From positions 558,001 to 622,000 of the forward strand of contig CP145416.1 in NCBI GenBank assembly GCA_036867785.1: DNA of 64,000 bases. Reading direction: 5' to 3'. Below the pieces are notes generated by a model. The model made no database searches and was not told the DNA's origin. It saw nothing but the letters and a program-made list of their open reading frames with translations. How positions within the stretch are numbered: the stretch's first letter is position 1; every line of letters begins with the position of its first letter. Below are positions 33,565-47,166 of the stretch, piece by piece. A program made the translations under genes and the position numbers. Source of the stretch: Plasmodiophora brassicae. Taxonomy: Eukaryota; Endomyxa: Phytomyxea; Phytomyxea; Plasmodiophorida.

Positions 33565-36500
33565 TTAGATGCAGGTGAGCTCGGGTAGGAATATGGGCGG
33601 GGACGCTGTCAAGGTGCTGTCGAGCTCGTTGTCGACGCTGGGCTCCTTGAGAGCAGTCACCTTGCGGATGTCGGCGTCGGTGATGAGGGGAGCGTACGCG
33701 GTCACGATGCCGGCGATGCGATCGCGATCCTGGTAGCTGGCCTCGAACGACGCTCGACCTTCATCGATATGCGCCGTCAGCAACTCGCCGAACGATTGCT
33801 GCGTGGTCCGGTCGCCCTGGCGAACCATCTCCTCGACGGCGGTCACCAGCAGCTCCACGACGCTGCGAACGTCTTCGCGATTGCGCCCTCCGGCTGCCCC
33901 GTCGTTCACCGACAATTCGTCCGGAAGCGCCAGCGCATTCGGCCACTGCTGCCATCGAGGCGCTCCTCGCATCAGGTTGCCATCCGCACGCAGCAACGTC
34001 GACGTTAACGACGAGAACGCGGCCCGCAGGCTGACCGCCGTGCCACGAACGGTCACCTTCCAGGTGCGCTCCGGCGCCATCAGCGAGATCGTGAAGTGGA
34101 ACCTGCCCGCGTACGACTCGTCGGCGCGAACTCGTACGCGAAGCGAGTCCTTGTTCAGCGGGGCGATGGCCAGGGATTCCGGGGCCACCAGGACGGTGAA
34201 ACCCGGATCCAGGCCTTGGGGCGACGCGCGAATCGACAATGGCACATCGCCGACGTTCGCCAGTGGCAGCTGCGCCTGACGCCAGTACCCGGCAGGGCAG
34301 TCGCCTATATCTGTGAGCGCGCCCGTTACCTTCAGAACATGGGCACTGCTGATCCGAGGACGACGGGCGACCCACCTAGTTCCGGCGCGGTGTCGAGTCG
34401 AAGGACGCCGCCGATCCCGTTGAGTTGCACCTCTCGATAGCGACCCTTGCTCTCGATGACGACGGTGCCCGTGTACCGTTTGAACTCCTTGGGCTCGAAG
34501 CGAACGCGGACGATGACGGATTCGCCTTCGGCCAGCGACCCCTTGCGCGGCGCGACGTGGAACCCTTCCTCGACGGCCGGGTTCGTCCAGCGTATGCCGA
34601 CCCTGCTTCGGTTGATGACTTTGAAGCGCTGCTCGTAGACGTGGTTGATGGCGCCGACGCCGAAGTCGAGGTACGCGTTCGAGATGGTGAACCGGGGGTA
34701 GGCGCCGCGCCCTTTCAGGTTGATGTCGACGATGCCGAGGTTCGTGTGCGCCTTGATGGTCGACCGCAGGCTATACCCGCCAGACGGCACCCAGGTCACC
34801 GTGAACCTCTGCCGCGAGTTGCCCGCGATGGACCCGTTGGTCGGCGCGATCCGAACCGGGAACGTCGCCTTCATGCGGTACGTTAGCGGGAACCCGCCCG
34901 TGTTCTCGATCACGAACGTTTCCGTTGCCGCTTCCCCGACCAGGCAATCGCCAAAGTCCACGCGCTGGAACTTGGCCTTGTCGATGACGGGCGTATCGCA
35001 CTGGCCACGAACCCGGATGAAGTGTCGCTGGCCTTCGACCTGCGTCTCCAGGCACAGCTCGTCGTCGAAGCTTGTCAACGTCGTCAGCGTCGTCTTGATC
35101 GTGATCTCGACGTCGCGGTTCGGGACGAGGAGCCCACGCCACCGGGACAGGGAGAAGCCGAGCACGTCCTGGTCGCGCGACGAATGAATGCGGAACGCGA
35201 CCGCGATCGTGCCCGTGTTGCGGATCGTGATCGTGCGGCTGCAGGTGTACCCTTGCTGGAACTGGCCAAAGTCGACCTCGTCGGTGTCGACCGACACAAT
35301 GGCGGTGCCGGTCATCACCGGGATCGGGACGTCGTTCTCCGAGAAGATCGACGACATGTGCATCAGGACCTGCGTGTCACATTCGCGGCTGGCCTTGTAC
35401 GAGAACGAGATGTGGCGCTGCTCGAACGGCGCCAGGACGAGGTCGGTCGCCTCGAGCTTGAAATCGCCCGTCAGCGGCGTCGTCAGGCCACCTGGCTCGA
35501 CAATCGACAGCTGCAGCGGGTACTCGAGGTCGCTGATGTTCGTGATGATCATCTCGCGCCTGTACACGTTGCCGACGATCGTGTTCGCCAGGTCGACGTT
35601 CTGCGCCTGGAACGACAGCAGCGCTTCGCGCCCGGTCCCCATGAGCTCGATCGGGACGATGCGCGTGTCGGTCTCGATGACGACCCGCCCCCTGAACACG
35701 TCCTCGCTCTGGGGCATGAACTCGACGTTCAGGTCAAAGTACGCGCCCGGGTCGATCATGAACCGGGTGACGGGCCAGCTCGCCCCCTTGCTGAACACCA
35801 TCGTCTGGTCCAGCATGCACCTGACGACCGGCAGCTGGGCGTTGCCCGTGTTGAACAGTCGAATCGAGCGCTTGGCGACCCGCCCCTGAACGCGCGCACA
35901 GCAGCAGTCAGATGCACTGAGCGTCAGCACCCGTTCGACGACAGTGCTGTCGGTACCGCCATGCATCGCCCAAAGTCGAACCGTTCAAACGACGCAATGT
36001 GCAACTTAGGGACGCCACCGGCGCCGTCGAACGGGATCACGATCGCGTCGGTGCTGTCCGTCTCGATGGTGATCGGCGAGCGTTGCCATTCCTCGTCGAC
36101 AGGACGGAACTGGAACGTGACGACGCACGTGTCCTCGGCCTCGACGAGGCCCTCGCCGGGCGTCACCGTCAGGCCAAAGTTCCGATGGCGAACGGCGAAC
36201 TTGATGGGCAGCAGGCCGTTATTCGTCAGCGTACGCGTGACGGTCTCCATGGTGCCCAGCGAGATGCGACCAAAGCTCAGTGGCCCGGCGTTGTCGATCG
36301 TCATCTTGGCGCTCATCGGTCGCGCCGCCACCGACAGGGCGTACTCGTCGCAGCCGAGCAGGTCGGGCGTCACGAGCAACGCGCCCACGAACGCATCCGA
36401 CGGCGGGAACGACGCCCGAATCGACAGCGTCACGGGAACGTCGACGTCGAGCGTGACGCGAGCGGGGCTAACGGCGAGCTGGCCCCGTTGGCCAGCAGGG

Positions 36501-39500
36501 CCGCCGGTCGTCAGGTCTGCTTCGCGTCGCAGCGAGCCGAACGCGGCCGTACGAAGGCTGGTCACGTTGGACCCCGCGTAATCCATCAGCGTGGTCAGCG
36601 GCGACTCCTGCGCCACGTCGCTCGTGGCGATGCGCTTCTCGATGCGGTCCTGGAGCAGCGCCATGCGCAGGCTGACGAGGTTGCCCGCCTCGCGAAGGCT
36701 GACGGCGGCGTCGAACGCCGGATGGTTCTGCGGCAGGGCCGCCTGCACGTCCTTGGCGCTCTGCCTCTGCTCCAGCGCCGTCGTCGTGACCGCGTCCAGC
36801 TGCTCCTGCAGCGAGCGCTGCTGGTTGGCGTTCGCCACCTGCTTGATCCGCATCGCCCTGTTCTTCCGGTCGGCGGTGATCGCCTCCAGCATCTGCTCCA
36901 GCGTGCCGAACCGGGATGCGATCTTGGCCACGCGCAGCAGGCGAACCACGAACCGGATCGAGCGTTGCCACAGGCGACGGGCCGGCGTCCCGTTCGGGTC
37001 GCCGAGCGCGACGATGGCGGCGGCCCGGTGCGCCGCCCCGGGGATCGACCAGGACAGGCGCCCCTGCGTCGATATCGACCCGGTGTTCACCAGCGTCACC
37101 GTGCGCTCGTAGACGTGGTCGACGCCGACCGACCCGAAGTTCAGGTCGCCCTGGTGGGCGATGTGGACCGTGCCGCCTTCGGCGCGCAACGGCACGCCCA
37201 TGCGGTTGAACTCGCAGGCCAGCGTCAGGATGCCGGCGTACCGTCGCGGCTCGTGGGCGGCCAGGGCGATCGCGGCGACGACGAACTGCCCGGGCGGGAT
37301 CGTCGTCTCCAGCGTGCGCATCTGGGCGAACAGCATCGCGTCGGCGAACTTGGTGTCGGGCGTCATGACGCGCGACACGACCCGATGGTAGCCCTGCTGG
37401 CGCGGCAGGCAGTCCAGGTCGACCATGGCCTTGAACGGTTGCGGGTCGCGCTGCAGGCGGATGGCGAACGCCCGGTCGTCGCATTCGGCCCACAGGCGGA
37501 GCTCGACCTGGCCCTCGTTGTACAGCAGGAGCGACTTCTCGACGACGACGCCGACGTTGACCAGGCCGAACTCGATGCCGCGCAGGTCGGCGTCGCGGTC
37601 GTGCAGGTAGCGCACGCCGAGGACGCCGTCGCCGCCGCGCCCGACGATCCGGCACGGGGCGACCGTGTTGTCGATGCCGCGGACCAGCAGGTCGAACTGG
37701 GACAGGCCGTGCGCCCGCGGCCGGAACGTGACGCTCAGCGGGACCTCGGCGCCCGCCCCGATCCGCCCGGACAGCGGCTGCACGACGAACGCGTCGGGCA
37801 TGGTGCGACGCACGAGGAAGCCGGACGGCAGCGTGCCCCGGTTGCGCAGCAGGAGCGTCATCTGCTGGGGGCGGCCGATCGGGCGCAGGCCAAAGTCGCA
37901 GAAGTTGGCGGCGACGCTGCCGGCGACGCCGCCGTCGACGCCGACCGGGCGCGTCAGGTCGAGCGCCGAGATGCCGCCGACGCCGCGCACGTCCAGCTGC
38001 TCGTACCCGCCGCTGCAGACGACGCGGACGCTGGCGCTGACCTCGCCCGCCTTCGTCGGCGTGAACGCGATCGTCACGTCGCTGTACCCTTTGCGCGGGC
38101 AGGTCCCGTTGTACGACGTCGTGAAGCCGAGCGCCTTCATCTGGGCCGCCCAGATCAGGCGCGCCGCCTCGTAGTCGTCGCGGAAGGTGGCCCACTGCGG
38201 GTCGCGAACGTCGGGGCCCAGGTGGTACGAGTACGCCACGTTGCCCTTGTTCAGGACGCGGAACCGCCGCTTGAACGTGTTGTGGCACCGGCACAGGCCA
38301 AAGTCCAGGACGCGCTCCGGGATGTCGATCTCGATCGTCGGCTCGTCGCTGATCGCCGTCGCCACGAGCCCGAACGGCGCGAACGGGTTCCTCACCAGCA
38401 CCAGGACGTCCAGGACGATCTCGGACGCCGGCGGCAGGAATTCCACCTGCATGACGCGCACGGTCAGACACACGGCCCATCGCCGATCGTGTTCGCGCCG
38501 CGGGTACCGCGAACGTGACGCGAGACCCGGTGGCGAACACGCCCGACATGGGTTCGATCTTGAAGAACGTGTCGCCGGCGTGCGCCGGGACGAGCTTGTC
38601 GGCCAGCAGCGCCCATTGTGGGTCTCGCGGCGCCAGACGCGGGAACTTGGACTCGACGGCGAACATGGCCGCGTTCCCCGCCTGCGCGTCCTGCGGCGCC
38701 CTGGTTTGCTCGGCGCCCGTCTGCGCCTGCTGACGCAGGACGACCACCTCGAACGGCACGTCCATGTTGCCCGTGTTGTCGACGTAGAACGAGCGCTGCG
38801 TCGGCTTCCTGACCATGCAGATGCCCATGTTCAGCGTGTTGCTGTCGACAGCGCCCGGGGGGCCCAGCTCGATGCAAGGGACGCCGACGCGCCCCTTGAT
38901 CTGGATCGTGATTCGGTCCTGCGTCGAGTCCTTCGAGAACAGCGACGCCGGGGCGTTGATGGCCACGGGCGTTGTCGGGTGGAAGATCAGTTGCAGGTCG
39001 CGATGCTGGTGTGGTTCGACGAAGAACACGTTGTCGCAGTCGGCGCGGAGGGACGGGTCGGGGAGGTCGATCTCGACCAGCGCCTCGGCCGTCCCCGTGT
39101 TGAACACCCTGAGCGTCTGGACGGCATCCGTCCCCAGCATCGTCATGCCGAAGTCGACGGTGGAGACCTTCACGACGACCTGCGACGACCCGCCCTGGCC
39201 CGACATCGGGATCATCAGCCGGCTCTTCAGGCGGTCGAAGTGGTCGCCCCAGTCGACGCGCAGCTGGACGCTGATCGCTTCCGAGTCGACGGGCGCGAAC
39301 TTGATCCACAGCGGCTGCCTGGACTTGGGCGCGATCGTCCCGCGCGTCGGCACAATATGGAACAGCTTCGAGGGCGTACGCAGCAGGAACGCGGCCGGCA
39401 GCTCGCCCTCGTTGACCAGCATCAGCACCTTGCTCTTGGTGCTGCCCAGGCCAATGCACCCGAAGCGGATGTCGGGTTCCGAGGCGACGATCATGGGGGC

Positions 39501-42500
39501 GCCCGACATCGCCGACACGCCGATCTTCGTCACGCCAATGTCGGACGTGTGCAACGTGGCCGACGCCGTCATCGACAGGTGCGGGACGATCGTCACGAAC
39601 GAAACGGTCACCACCTGTTCGTGCCCACCCGCCTAGCGACACGGCCGGTCAGACGCAGGCGGAGGTCGGCAGCGGCATGCCTACCAGGACGCCTGATGCA
39701 GGTTCACAGGCGAACGTGTCGTTCCGGACCGGGGCACGCTGACGATCGCCGACGGTTTGGGTGGCGACCAGGTCGGTGACGACGACGCGCCACGGGACCG
39801 CCTGCGTGCACTCGTTGTAGAACGACATGGTCAGGCGTGCGATATGCCCGATGGGCACGACGCCGAACTCCAGCGCCGACTCGCTGATGTCCATGACGTC
39901 CTGGACGTTGAACTTCAACGCGAACGAGAAGCGCTCGCGAGGCTCGCCGCCCCGTTCGACGGTCATGATGCGCAGCCAGGGGTGGAAGATCCCGGTCAGG
40001 TACCTGCTGAACGACAGCTGCAGGGTAAGCGACCCGCCCGGCTGCAGAACCTTCGGGAACGCTGATTCCATGGATGCTGTCGCTGTTGTCGCGGTCGTCG
40101 TCTTCCCTGGATCACCCTGGCGCTGCTGCTGCTGCTGCTGCTGGGCGGCCGCATGCGCCCGCTGGTAGGCGACTTCGTCCCAGTCGATCGCGAGGGCGTC
40201 GGGCAACTCCCTGCCGAACTGGGGCAGGTCGCCGGCCCCGGTCGCGACGATGTCCCCGTCCATGAACGCGTACGACAGGCCCTCGTCGGCGATCGCCACG
40301 ATGTTGGACAGGACAATGTCGATCGTGCCGTTGTTGATCAGGCGGAGCGGCCGGGTCGCGACTGTGCACACGCGAACCGTGCCCATGTCGATCTCGCCAG
40401 TGCCGTTGCTGCTGCTGCTGCTGCTGCTGTCGACCTTGGCGCCGTTCTCGTTGCCAGGGATCCGTTGCTGCTGCTGTTCGATGACCTGGACCGGTGGGCC
40501 CATCGACGACGTCAGCGACATGACGCCGCCTTCGCCGAACAGGACGACGTCATGGGCGGCGTCGCCCTTGACGAATTGCATGCGCGTCCAGAACCGCCCG
40601 GACGCCATCGGCCGGAATTGCAGGCGAACCGGTGCCGATCGCCCAGCGGGCAGGATGACGACCTGGTCGACGTCGACCGTGTCCGCTGTCGACGCCAACG
40701 CGAACGGTTCGCTGACGACGACGTTCAGCGGCAGGTCGACGTCGTCATGGTTGGCAACAGCGAGGTCGCCTTCGGCCAGGGCGCCCACACCACAATTGCC
40801 AAAGTCGACGACGGCGGTGCTGACCTCGAGGTCGGCGTGCCCGGCAACGCCAACCAGTTCACATTCGAACGCGACGAATGTGTTGGTCGGCGTCGATGGG
40901 TCCTCGTACACGACCTGCAGGCGCGACACGTACTGGCCCTTGATCGACGACTGGAACCTGATGGGCACCGAGCGCATCTCCCAGGCCTGCAACGGGTGGG
41001 CGAGCTGGTCGTCCGACGAGAACCCGGTGTCGACGCCGCCGTCGTCGATCACGATGCGGAACGCGACCGTCAGCCCGGAGCGGTTCTCGACGACGATCGG
41101 GACGATGGACACGACGCCGACCTCGACGACGGGGAACACGATCCGCGACCGATGGTGCCTGGCGGCGTCGACGACGACGATATGGGTCGGGACGTGGTGG
41201 ATGTGGCAGATCGACGTCTTGGAGAAGTTGTCGCGCACGACGACGAACCCATCGACGGGTGTCGTCTCGTCGGCGTGGTGGTACTCGGGCGAGATGTCGT
41301 TCGGGATCAGCATCTTGTCGAAGGCGCCGCAGATGCCATGGCGGGCGTTGGTGCCGACGAACGGCCAGGTGACCATCATGGAGAAGTTGTGCGGGCGCGA
41401 CGACAGGTTCTCGACGACGACCGGCGGCAGGGGCCGCTGCGCCCAGCCCCATTCCTCGCGGGACCCGAACGCGAACGTCTCGTTGCGGTGCGAGATGCCG
41501 CTCCACGTGTCGCCAAAGATCATCCTGGACTCGATGGCGCCCTCGAAATCCTTGCTGGGCAGGCGTGTCAGGTCGGCGGCCTTGAACACGCCGTCCTCGC
41601 CGAGGAACAGCAGCAGCTTCTTCAGCGGGAACTTCTCGTTGTCGAGGACGGCGGCGGCGCGCAGCATGAACGGACGCCATTTCGTCGGGCGCGGCGCGAC
41701 AACGCCGACGACGAACTCGCGCTCGAAGAACCCGGGCTTGTGCGACGTGAACAGGACGTGCAGGTAGACGGTCGAGCGCGCCTTCACCGAGTGCACCTTG
41801 TTGCGCGTCTGCGCCAGCATGTCCTTGAAGCGCTGCGGCGCCTGCTTCCCGGCCATGTCGCCGTCGAAGGCGGCCACGTCCTTGGCGTGTCGCAACGGGT
41901 CGACAACGGTGACGAGGAACGGCGTCCCGTCCAAGCCGTCGACGACGAACTCGGCGTCGTACCGACTGCGGTTGTGGACGGGGATCACCGACTGCAACAC
42001 GAAGTGGACGCTGACGAACGGCATCTGCAGGCGCGGGGCCATGGGCGTCGTCAGGATCGGGCCGACGAACGCAGCGAACGCGATCGTGGTCGGCGCGCAG
42101 TGTGGCACGCGAACGTAGACGAGCTCGTTGACGTCGCCGACGACGTTGGCCTCCCAGGCGACGCTGATCGTCCGCGTCTGCAACGCCGGGATCGTCACCG
42201 ACTCGATGACGAGGTTGTCCACGGTGCCGTCGAACTGGACGAACAACGGGAACGGGGCCAGGTTGGTCACGTTGACGGCGGTCGACACGCGTTCCAGCAG
42301 CTGGCACGGGCCCATGTCGATCAGGTCCTCGTCGAACTTCAACGGGAACCCGGTCGACCCGGACAGGACGACCTCGTTCGCGTCCGACTGCCCGACGCCC
42401 GAGAACGACAGCGTCGCGTCGGCCCGGGGCGCGCCCGGCGCCGCCGTGAACACGACGTCGAACCCCATCGTTGAGTTCGGGGCGATGACCCCCGACCGGG

Positions 42501-44054
42501 GGCTCAGCTCGAACGTGCTGACGGGGTCGTCCGTCATGCCTGCTGCTACCTGGATCAGGTCGACGGCGCAGACGATGTCGTTGATGCCGATGTTCTTGAC
42601 GAAGACCTTGCGAAGGAACCGGCGCCCGGGCGGGCATGGGCCGAAATCCACGGTCGTGTTCACGATCTGCACGAACGGGCCGTTGTAGAACCGCAGCGAC
42701 AGGCGCTCGAAGGCGAACCCGGTCCAGGAGCGCAGGCGAATGTACCCGCGCCCGGTGCCCTTCTCGGCGGGGTAGGCGCGCGTGAACGTGATCGTGATCG
42801 GGAGCGACGTGTGCGGGGCGATCTCGCCGAACGCGGGGCTGACCGAGAAGAAGCGGGTCGGCGCGACCTGCACGGTGAACAGGTGCGCCGTCTTCGCCGA
42901 CCGGTTCGTCAGGTGCAGGACCCGGGTCGGGTGCAGCGTGTCGAAGAACATCTCGTTGTTCAGCGCCTCGGCCTGGAACGTCAGGTCGAACTTCTCGGGC
43001 AGCAGGTCGGCGATCTGGACGCGCCGGCTGTACCGCTTCAGGAACTGCATGACGTGGTCGCGGTCGGCGATGCCGAGGTACTCGGCCGGGCCGATCTCCG
43101 CCCGCAGCCGGTTGCGCGGGTTCGCCGTCCCTTCCGCCTCCGCGTTCAGCAACACGCTGTACTGCAATTCGGCGTACCCGGACAGCTGGTCGTACAGCGG
43201 GAACCGGTCCAGGATGGCATCGGGCACGCGCTGGTACCTGTCGTCGACACGAATCAGACACACTGAGAAGAAGACGCTCGCGCCGCTGGTCGTGCGCGTT
43301 ACCATTGGGAGGCGAACTTTGAGATGGCCGTGGTCAGGATGGCGTCGGCACCCCCACCCGGCGCGTACATTAGTCGTCGGATCAGGCTGCGTAAGCAGGG
43401 CCAGAACCGCATGACGCGTTGCCGGTTGCGGTTCGTGGCTGGCAGACGCGCCAGGAGGCTGATCGCGTGCGCGCGCTGGACGTCGCCTTCGGCATCGTCT
43501 GGGCCGCCGACGAGCACCTGCAGCAGCTGGTCGGCGAGCTTGTCGAAATCGCCGTCCTGCACGTCGACGTTGTCCTCGACGAGCTTGCCGATCGCATGGA
43601 GGGCGCAGCATCGAGCCGGGCCGAGGCCCGGCCGAGGCGCGTCCTGCTGGAGCAGCATGAAGTGCTTCAGGCACCAGGCGAACCCGTCCCTGGCCGTCGA
43701 CGGCATCGACAACCCGAACGAGCCGCAGACGCGCCCGAGGACGACGGCGGCCAGCGACCGATTGCGTTCGTCGACGTCGTTGGCGAGGATGTCACCCAGG
43801 ACGCTGACGATTTCGCGTCGCGTCGGCTGGCTTGTCGAGGAGTCGGCCGGCACCGGCCCCAGGCTGTGGTCAACGCCGATCAGGGCCATGTGCCGTATCG
43901 CCGGTTCTGGGCTACGAAGCGAGCGCACGAGGAACTCCCAGCAGTCCAGGTTGACAGAGGACGCCTGCGCCAGGATCGTCGTCGTCGCCTTGCGTATCAT
44001 CTGGGCGTCATCGTCGCCGCGTTTACGAGCGGCCGGCCGCTCGGTGGATGCCAT
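33565..44054 (-). CDS. Giant MSP/ASH (HYDIN-like) domain protein
   Basis: About 3,400 residues in six exons. The start at 44054 gives MASTERPAARKRGDDD, then about 230 residues of helical repeat (HEAT/ARM-like: WEFLVRSLRSPEPAIRHMAL, CALHAIGKLVEDNVDV). The rest is many immunoglobulin-like MSP/ASH repeats, seen as the recurring pattern xxDFGxxxxG...xxxNTGxxxxPFxxx: VDFGNCGVGALAEGDLAV, LNFGSVGVDHVYERTVTLVN, FDFGRCM then RVAKRSIRLFNTGNA, YLDFGVGAINHVYEQRFKV. Introns join the frames precisely: 38447-38507 (VTFA|VEFLPP); one ending near 43,240 whose donor follows base 43303; others at about 39,640, 35,900 and 34,250-34,345. Proteins of this class (HYDIN, CFAP47, CFAP65) build the central pair or other axonemal parts; a flagellar role is inferred. 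It is unusually GC-rich and intron-poor for this window, and it leaves very long open frames on the opposite strand that are not genes. Confidence 0.88.
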
Positions 44055-44270
44055 GATTGCTAACTCGGCATATGTGGGCCCAGTGTCGTCGACTGCCGGC
44101 AGGCGATTCGGACCGCCTAATGACGTACCGGCCGGCAGACGTACCGTTTTCGATCGACGTCAGCAGGGACACACACGCGCGCGCTCGCTCTGGGAACAAT
44201 GTCAAAGCGCCGTCTGGGCATAGCAGATGTAGACCAGTACCAGCAGGCACGTTATGTTTACAATGTCATG

Positions 44271-46451
44271 TCAAACGAACTGGGATTCGCGGCAGACCGG
44301 GATCGCACCTGTCGCCTTCTTGGAGGCCGTCCGCAGCCGCGCGTCGAGGACGTCAACGGCATGGTCAGCTAAGCAGGCACACGCTACAGCGCTGATGATG
44401 AAGACGGTCTCGAACAGGCGGCTGTGTACGCCACACGACAGGAGGCAGGCGGCGGCAACGACCGTCCTGGTGTGACGGCCGGGCGTCATCAGCGCATCGT
44501 GTGGTCTCCTAAGCAGGACCATGAGATGAACAATGATTGGAACGGCAAGAAGTGCATCGGTGCCAATTACGCCGCCGACGCCAGGGCCAAGGTAATGGAA
44601 CGATCGGAGCCACCGCAGCTCCGTCAACGACGTTCGCTGAACAGCGGCAATGATCGCAGGCACCTTCAACAGGGATACGACCGCGTAGAGAAGTACAACC
44701 GGATGCCGATGCGGCTTCGGGATGCAGATTCCCGCCACACAAAGCACCATGACAGTGCACGCCCAAGGACCAAGGACCAAGCTCACGAGGAGTAACGATA
44801 CGAACATGGCCCATGTCGGCAAACGAAAGCGCGGCCGTCGTTTCCGGTACAAAGGAGGTATTCGCACAATCAACGTGACAGCCGCCAACGCCACCCAGAA
44901 ACCAACAGTAACCATAATCAGCCCATTGACCGGGAAATCGGGATCCCCCTCGACATGGATGCGGAGCATTATCAAGAGCCATGAAAGCAGGGGGAGTCCC
45001 AAGGTGGGGACGGCGAAGTGTGAGGCGCTTCCAGACAGCCGGTGCAGAAGTATGGAGGACAGCGGAGGGAACACGAGAGAAGGGCCACCGAAGCGGAGCC
45101 CTTGGAAGAGCGTGGATATTACGTCTATGCTGACGGACACCGAGTAGGGCCTCTGTGGCGGCGAAATGAAGAGCGTCGCTGACAGGGACCGAGCCAGGCC
45201 CGGATGCATCGCAACCAGAAACGTAGATGGGTCGTCCGCCTGCGTTAACCACCGAGATTCACCCGTGAACGGAGCATCTGTCACAACGCGAAGGACAGCG
45301 TTGCGCGCGCCGTCCACACGAACCGTTGAAACGGTAGGAAGAAGACCGTCGAAGAGCATACGACTCCAGAACGTGGGTTGACCGGACAAGATCACTGGAA
45401 CGCCACCTGCAGCGCCAGCAGCGGGTTCCCTTTGTAGCTTGCGAAGAGCAATCACTTCAGAGCGGTGTTGGGACAGGGAAGAGCTTTCAAGCAAGATGGA
45501 TCGAAGCGCATGAACCCTCGCATGACGAGAGGGTAACGCGACAGCAGTCATGACGCTTTGCAGGACGACGTCGACAAGCTCTTTGCAAGCTAGGATATCG
45601 TCGTGTGACATCTCAGACCTACGAGACGCGTCAGGTGTTGCGTCGCAATCGTACCGATATGGTCGTCGTTACCAGACACCAGGAATTGCGCTTGAGAATG
45701 CCGTTATGTCTCGTGCTGCGCTCATGGATGAATGTACAATGGCATCGCCATGCCCGGTGACGATCGAAACCTGTGTAACACTGTTCGACAGATTGGACCT
45801 ATACAGCGACAGGAAGTAGGCATCGGAGAGGAACGGATGCAGGCGGAGTGGGGAGTTGAGCGTCACGAGTAACGGGATGTTGGCCAGGGTATCTTCCGTC
45901 ATCGTCGCAACAGCGGCACGCGCGACAATGCCTCCCATTGAGTGACCCACCACTGTGATAGGCGCCGACGGGAACCGTTGACGAAGCGTTGCGATGGCCT
46001 GCCGGGCAAACACGACCTGGCGCATGGCGACATACGCATCGAAGGCAGATGCCCTAAATTCTCCTTGATCCAATGAGCATCTAGGGATGCATCATCATCA
46101 GTGAAACTGAACGAGAACGGGTTCACGCGCAGCACCATACACTGCAAGATTCAGACCAAGAGATCGTGCACGATCAGCGAAAGGTTGTCCTTGTACGAAT
46201 GAACCAAGATGGCCATGTAAGAACACGATAACTGCAGCAGGTGATTTGCGATCCGTCCCGAACTGCTTCAGTTGCATGTCGTCCTGGGCCAGCAGCACCT
46301 TGGTCGGCATGGGACCCGTCTCTGGAATCGGCGAGCATGTCGATCGTCCGGGTCGCAACCGCCCGTGCCCGACCACGATCACAGTTGCAACCGTGGCCAG
46401 AGTGGTGATGGACGCGACGACATGGAGCGCCGTCGTCCACCTGTACCCCAT
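44271..46451 (-). CDS. PGAP1: GPI inositol-deacylase PGAP1
   Basis: ER lipase that removes the acyl chain from the inositol of GPI anchors after attachment. The start at 46451 gives MGYRWTTALHVVASITTLAT, an N-terminal membrane anchor, then the oxyanion-side motif VIVFLHGHLGSFVQ, DAYVAMRQVVFARQAI, the nucleophile elbow ITVVGHSMGGIVARA, LLVTLNSPLRLHPF, VSIVTGHGDAIV and ITAFSSAIPGVW. After an intron comes DDILACKELVDVVLQSVM, matching human DHLSIVWCKQL. The C-terminal part, in a single long exon, carries six or more membrane helices (WLLIMLRIHV, LIMVTVGFWVALAAVTLIV, WAMFVSLLLVSLVLG). Total length is smaller than human PGAP1 (922 residues). At least three introns lie in the first half; the one near 46,110-46,150 is uncertain. 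Confidence 0.88.
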
Positions 46452-47029
46452 GGTCACGAAGCGGCCGCAAAGCGCAGTGTCCGCAGTCAGCCTGCGCCGC
46501 GCCCCCACCCCAAGACTCAGTCTGGGCCACTCACGGGCCACGGCGTCCCGTTTTTGACTCCTGCACTGGCGGCTGCCTCGTCCAGTTCCGGCCTGCTGAA
46601 CCAATCCGTCCGCTCCTGCTGCACCAAATTCACCAATCCAACGGGCAGGACGCTTCACGGAGTGTCGTATTGCCTATGTACGTCATACGTAGGCGGTCGA
46701 TAAAACAAACCCAGCAGCCCGTAGCACAGCAGACGAGCGGATGGCGAATAAATGGAACCGCTGAGTGTAATGGAATCGTGGGTGGTTTACAGGTGAATGG
46801 GTTTGCAGCTTAATTCGCCCAGGGAGCCGCAAGACTGGCATGGTCTTAACATGCAATGATAAGTGGCCAGTACAACCGTGATTCACAGCAACGGCAATGC
46901 CGAACAGCAACGACGAAGACTGCTCAACTCGTGCAAACGTCGTCCGCTGAACCCCCCATCGTGGAAGGTTTGAGCTGGTGGGACTGGCTGGCTATCTGGG
47001 CGACGACTACAGTACTGTACGGTAGGCTC
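46452..47029. other. Intergenic, no gene seen
   Basis: Between the PGAP1 start and the left end of the Harbinger element. Small frames only (for example 46683-46910 minus), none recognised. Should contain the PGAP1 promoter. Confidence 0.45.
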
Positions 47030-47032
47030 TTA

Positions 47033-47076
47033 GAGCATCTCCACCGCGCAGCCGTTTTCGGTATCGTTATCGTCTG
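47033..47076 (+). repeat. Left terminal inverted repeat of Harbinger element
   Basis: Starts GAGCATCTCCACCGCGCAGC. Fifteen bases are identical to the complement of the right end, then similarity with small gaps up to TTATCGTC. Confidence 0.88.
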
Positions 47077-47166
47077 ATCCGACGATTTTGCTTGCAGGCA
47101 GTCACACCAACCGAACCAGGATTCTTTATCGTTACCTGCCAGATTTAGTGAATTCGTCACTTCCGG

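Noticed and set aside
35999-38518. 839-codon plus-strand frame, Arg/Asp/Gln-rich
   Set aside because: Shadow of the GC3-biased MSP/ASH exon; composition is low-complexity and has no domain.
38464-39642. Alternative minus frame of 392 codons over the MSP/ASH gene
   Set aside because: Gly/Arg-rich out-of-frame reading; the in-frame protein continues through introns on both sides.
40153-42474. 773-codon plus-strand frame
   Set aside because: Also a shadow of the MSP/ASH gene; minus strand shows the repeated DFG...NTG pattern in frame.
43419-44063. 214-codon plus-strand frame
   Set aside because: Opposite the first exon of the giant gene, whose start and first splice are well supported.
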